Source: PGYR01 sp040264895 (lineage in GTDB: Bacteria > Bacteroidota > Ignavibacteria > Kapaibacteriales > UBA2268). Taken from it: 9,772 bases of DNA. Where the stretch lies: positions 1 to 9,772 of the forward strand of contig JBDQHL010000056.1 in NCBI GenBank assembly GCA_040264895.1. The letters run 5' to 3'. The translations under genes and the position numbers were made by a program. Numbering within the stretch: the stretch's first letter is position 1; every line of letters starts with the position of its first letter. Below are positions 6,993-9,772 of the stretch, piece by piece. The notes beneath the pieces were generated by a model. It saw only the letters and a list, made by a program, of their open reading frames with translations, was not told the origin of the DNA and searched no databases.

Positions 6993-9673
6993 TTAAATGA
7001 ATTTAAACTTTCATTCAGTTGGTCAATTTTGTTACTCATATCACTAAGTTTCTTTTTCTCTCTATTGACTACATCTTCAGGTGCATTACTAACGAACCTT
7101 TCATTAGATAATTTTTTAGAAATGCCATTTACTTGCCCTTGTAATCTATCAATTTCTTTTTGTAATCTGTCTTTTTCTTGATCAATATCTATTGCGTCAC
7201 CTACGTACAGGTTTACTTCTGCAAAGTTAGTTACTGATTTGATAGAAATCTCTTTTAGAGGGTTGTTGATATTAAGTTCTGATGATTTTGTCAATTCTTT
7301 CATTAACTTCTTATTCTCAGATATTAATGTTGTTATATCATTAAAAGCTGTAAAATTAATCTTCATTCGTTGCCCTGCTGATATACTTGGAATACTTGCT
7401 TTCAAACTTCTTGATGAATCGACTAAGTTGATTAATTTCTCAAAACTCTCAACTGCATCACCATCAATAACACTATCTGATGATTCAAGTAATTGCTCTT
7501 GAGATATACTTTTGTCATCACTATAATTGTTAAGTAAGTGCCATAACTCCTCTGTTATAAATGGCATAACAGGGTGTAATAACTTCAGAACTTCGTTGAA
7601 TATTTCGATTCCAAAAGCAACTTTTTGTTGATTTTCTTCTTCAGAATTATCGTAAGATTCTATTTTCAAACATTCAATATACCAGTCACAGAAATCACTC
7701 CAAATAAAATCATATAGTGTTTTTGAGTATTCTGTAACCTTAAAATTGTCAAGGTGCTCGTTAATTAAGCTGATTGATTTATGAAGTTTTGATTCTATCC
7801 ACTTATCAGCAAGTGATTTAGAGTATTTGTCGCTATTGTATTCAACTTCTCCAAACTCTTCTTGTTTCATTTTTAAGAATCGTCCAGCGTTCCAAATTTT
7901 ATTAGCAAAGTTCCTTCCTACTTCCATAGAAGGAATATCTTGTGCTTCCAAATCCACTTCCATTCTAACGTCTTGACCGAGAGGAGCAAGATATAGAATA
8001 GTAAATCTAACAGCATCCGCACCATATTTATCCATCACATTTAGCGGGTCAGGTGAGTTACCAAGAGACTTAGATAGCTTCCTACCTTGACCATCTCTTA
8101 TTAGACTAGTGAAATATACATTCTTGAATGGAATTTCTTGCTTAAAGTAATTTGTAGCCATAACCATACGAGCAACCCAGAAGAAAATAATATCGGGACC
8201 AGTTACCAATAAATCAGTTGGTAGAAATCTTTGCATAGTTTTATTATCTGGAGTTAAGTTTCCTTCATCATCGAACCAGTTCATAGTAGTCATAGGCCAC
8301 AACCAAGAAGAGAACCAAGTGTCAAGAACGTCTTCATCTTGCTTTAAACTAACACTATCATCTACACCTAACTTTTTTCTTGCTTCTTGTTCATTTTTAG
8401 CTGCTGTGTGCTTCCCCTCTTCTGTATAGTAAACTGGGATTCTATGTCCCCACCAAAGTTGTCTAGAAATACACCAATCACGAATGTTATTCATCCAGTG
8501 TTCGTAAGTTTTTACCCAAAGGTTAGGATAAAAGTTAATTTCACCATCTTGAACAATTCTCAACGCATCTTCAGCCAAAGGTTTCATTTTAACAAACCAC
8601 TGGTCAGAGAGGTAAGGCTCTATTGGTTCTCCACCTCTTTGTGAAAAACCCACATTGTGTGTATAATCTTCAACCTTTTCCATTAAACTATTGCTTTCTA
8701 GATCTTTAACTATACGTTTTCTAGCATCAAATCTATCTAAATCTTTGTAATCTCCTGCCAATTCATTCATTGAGCCATCAGGATTAATAGTATTTATTGA
8801 CTCTAAGTTGTGTCTTTGTCCAATTTCAAAATCATTTGGATCATGTGCAGGAGTTATTTTAACGCACCCAGTTCCAAACTCTGGATCAGCGTAATCATCA
8901 GCTATTATCTCAATTTGTCTCCCAACCAAAGGGACTGTAACTTTTTGGCCGATTAGTTTCTTAAATCTTTTGTCATTAGGATTAACAGCGACTGCTATGT
9001 CACCATAAATAGTTTCTGGTCTTACGGTTGCAACTTTTAAATAATTATTTCCATCTTCAAAAAAGTACTTAAGAGTATATAGTTTCTCACGAACTTCTTT
9101 GAACTCAACTTCTTCATCAGATAAAGCAGTTTGAGAAACAGGAGACCAATTTATTATTCTTTTACCTTTATAAATTAGACCTTCATCATAAAGCTTAATG
9201 AATGCATGTTCAACTGCTTTCGAAGCACTATCGTCCATTGTAAAGAGAGTTTTGTCCCAATCACATGAGACACCTAATCTTTTTAATTGTTCTAGGATTA
9301 TTCCACCATACTCTTCTTTCCAATCCCAGACTTTTTCTACAAACTTTTCTCTACCTAGGTCGTATCTAGTTTTACCATCTTCTTTTAGTTTTTGCTCTAC
9401 TTTTGTTTGAGTAGCAATACCTGCATGGTCCATACCTGGAAACCAAACTACATCTTTACCTTGCATTCTCATTCTTCTTATGAATAAATCTTGCAATGTA
9501 TGATTAAGAACATGACCAAAATGAAGCATACCTGTTACATTTGGTGGTGGCATCAATATAGAATAAGGTTCTTTGTTAATAGATTCATTAGTTTTGAAAA
9601 TCCCATTTGATTCCCATTTATTATACCATTGATTCTCTTTGTTCTTAAAGTCAAAATTTTTATCGAAATTCAT
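6989..9673 (-). CDS. valS: Valyl-tRNA synthetase
   Basis: Class I aminoacyl-tRNA synthetase that charges tRNA-Val and clears mis-charged Thr-tRNA-Val. The 894-residue length is normal. The Rossmann catalytic core begins with PPPNVTGMLHFGH (42-54), where HFGH (51-54) is the HIGH motif, followed by FPGMDHAGIATQ (78-89). The inserted CP1 editing domain is recognised by TVRPETIYGD (216-225) and GTGCVKITPAHDPNDFEIG (267-285). The core resumes with WCISRQLWWGHRIPV (400-414) and DTWFSSWLWP (451-460), and KLSKS (532-536) is the KMSKS loop. A helical anticodon-binding domain spans about 620-780. The C-terminal tRNA-binding coiled-coil arm (about 825-894) includes RFVSNAPEDVV (859-869). All catalytic blocks are intact. 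The ATG at 9673 gives the expected N-terminus and has no Shine-Dalgarno. It is the first gene of the leftward block visible here. Very high confidence. Confidence 0.98.
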   Translation of the reverse strand: MNFDKNFDFKNKENQWYNKWESNGIFKTNESINKEPYSILMPPPNVTGMLHFGHVLNHTLQDLFIRRMRMQGKDVVWFPGMDHAGIATQTKVEQKLKEDGKTRYDLGREKFVEKVWDWKEEYGGIILEQLKRLGVSCDWDKTLFTMDDSASKAVEHAFIKLYDEGLIYKGKRIINWSPVSQTALSDEEVEFKEVREKLYTLKYFFEDGNNYLKVATVRPETIYGDIAVAVNPNDKRFKKLIGQKVTVPLVGRQIEIIADDYADPEFGTGCVKITPAHDPNDFEIGQRHNLESINTINPDGSMNELAGDYKDLDRFDARKRIVKDLESNSLMEKVEDYTHNVGFSQRGGEPIEPYLSDQWFVKMKPLAEDALRIVQDGEINFYPNLWVKTYEHWMNNIRDWCISRQLWWGHRIPVYYTEEGKHTAAKNEQEARKKLGVDDSVSLKQDEDVLDTWFSSWLWPMTTMNWFDDEGNLTPDNKTMQRFLPTDLLVTGPDIIFFWVARMVMATNYFKQEIPFKNVYFTSLIRDGQGRKLSKSLGNSPDPLNVMDKYGADAVRFTILYLAPLGQDVRMEVDLEAQDIPSMEVGRNFANKIWNAGRFLKMKQEEFGEVEYNSDKYSKSLADKWIESKLHKSISLINEHLDNFKVTEYSKTLYDFIWSDFCDWYIECLKIESYDNSEEENQQKVAFGIEIFNEVLKLLHPVMPFITEELWHLLNNYSDDKSISQEQLLESSDSVIDGDAVESFEKLINLVDSSRSLKASIPSISAGQRMKINFTAFNDITTLISENKKLMKELTKSSELNINNPLKEISIKSVTNFAEVNLYVGDAIDIDQEKDRLQKEIDRLQGQVNGISKKLSNERFVSNAPEDVVNREKKKLSDMSNKIDQLNESLNSFK

Positions 9674-9707
9674 ATTTAAATTGTTGTATTTGTTTCTATT
9701 TAGAATA

Positions 9708-9715
9708 CAAAAATA
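9708..9715 (-). promoter_or_regulatory. Candidate Bacteroidota-type -7 element ahead of valS
   Basis: The minus-strand octamer TATTTTTG matches the Bacteroidota primary-sigma -7 consensus TAnnTTTG and lies 35-42 bases before the valS ATG, giving a plausible leader of about 25-30 bases. I do not find a convincing TTTG-type -33 element at the proper distance upstream. The remainder of the 99-base region to the window edge holds no gene or hairpin that I can see. Weak evidence from one short AT-rich motif. Confidence 0.25.
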
Positions 9716-9772
9716 ATTAAAACTTACTTTATTCGTACCTTTGTTAAGAAATTACAATTAAAGAACTCGAGA

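Noticed and set aside
1..9772. Looked for tRNA/rRNA genes, insertion sequences, CRISPR arrays, phage or toxin-antitoxin genes and riboswitch-like leaders.
   Set aside because: Nothing found: coding density is high, the longest non-coding stretch is about 100 bases, and no repeated spacer pattern or transposase-like protein is present.
9671..9772. A T-box-type leader ahead of valS.
   Set aside because: Only 99 bases are available before the window edge, with no terminator/antiterminator hairpin pair or T-box-like sequence; T-box control is mainly a Firmicutes trait.

Overview
The window is AT-rich bacterial chromosome (roughly one third GC by eye) and densely coded. It carries six complete genes in two convergent blocks that meet at about 4874-4953. 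The likely source is a member of the Bacteroidota/Chlorobiota (FCB) group, perhaps an Ignavibacteria- or Kapabacteria-like lineage. The reasons are the DUF4159 + DUF4175 pair, the style of the housekeeping proteins, and the absence of Shine-Dalgarno sequences ahead of all six starts. This placement is inference and has not been tested phylogenetically.

Plus-strand block (13-4873): rsmG (16S rRNA m7G methyltransferase), then after 23 bases a small exported DUF4159 protein, whose stop codon overlaps the start of a 1172-residue membrane-anchored DUF4175-type coiled-coil protein (TGATG junction). The last two have no established function. They look like a co-translated envelope module: one signal peptide, one set of three N-terminal membrane segments, and no cysteine in either protein.

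Minus-strand block (9673 down to 4954): valS (valyl-tRNA synthetase), then after 65 bases nuoF (NADH-binding FMN/Fe-S subunit of complex I), then nadD (nicotinate-mononucleotide adenylyltransferase, NAD biosynthesis). A clear intrinsic terminator (10-bp perfect stem plus seven T) lies between nuoF and nadD and ends three bases before the nadD start codon. It must therefore either separate nadD from the upstream genes or act as an attenuator in the nadD leader. nuoF stands without nuoE or nuoG beside it.

I see no mobile element, CRISPR array, tRNA, rRNA or phage gene. Four of the six genes (rsmG, nadD, nuoF, valS) are ordinary housekeeping genes. The uncharacterised biology is the DUF4159/DUF4175 pair, a recurrent but poorly understood module rather than something unique to this window. 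No stretch of 300 bases or more lacks a gene.
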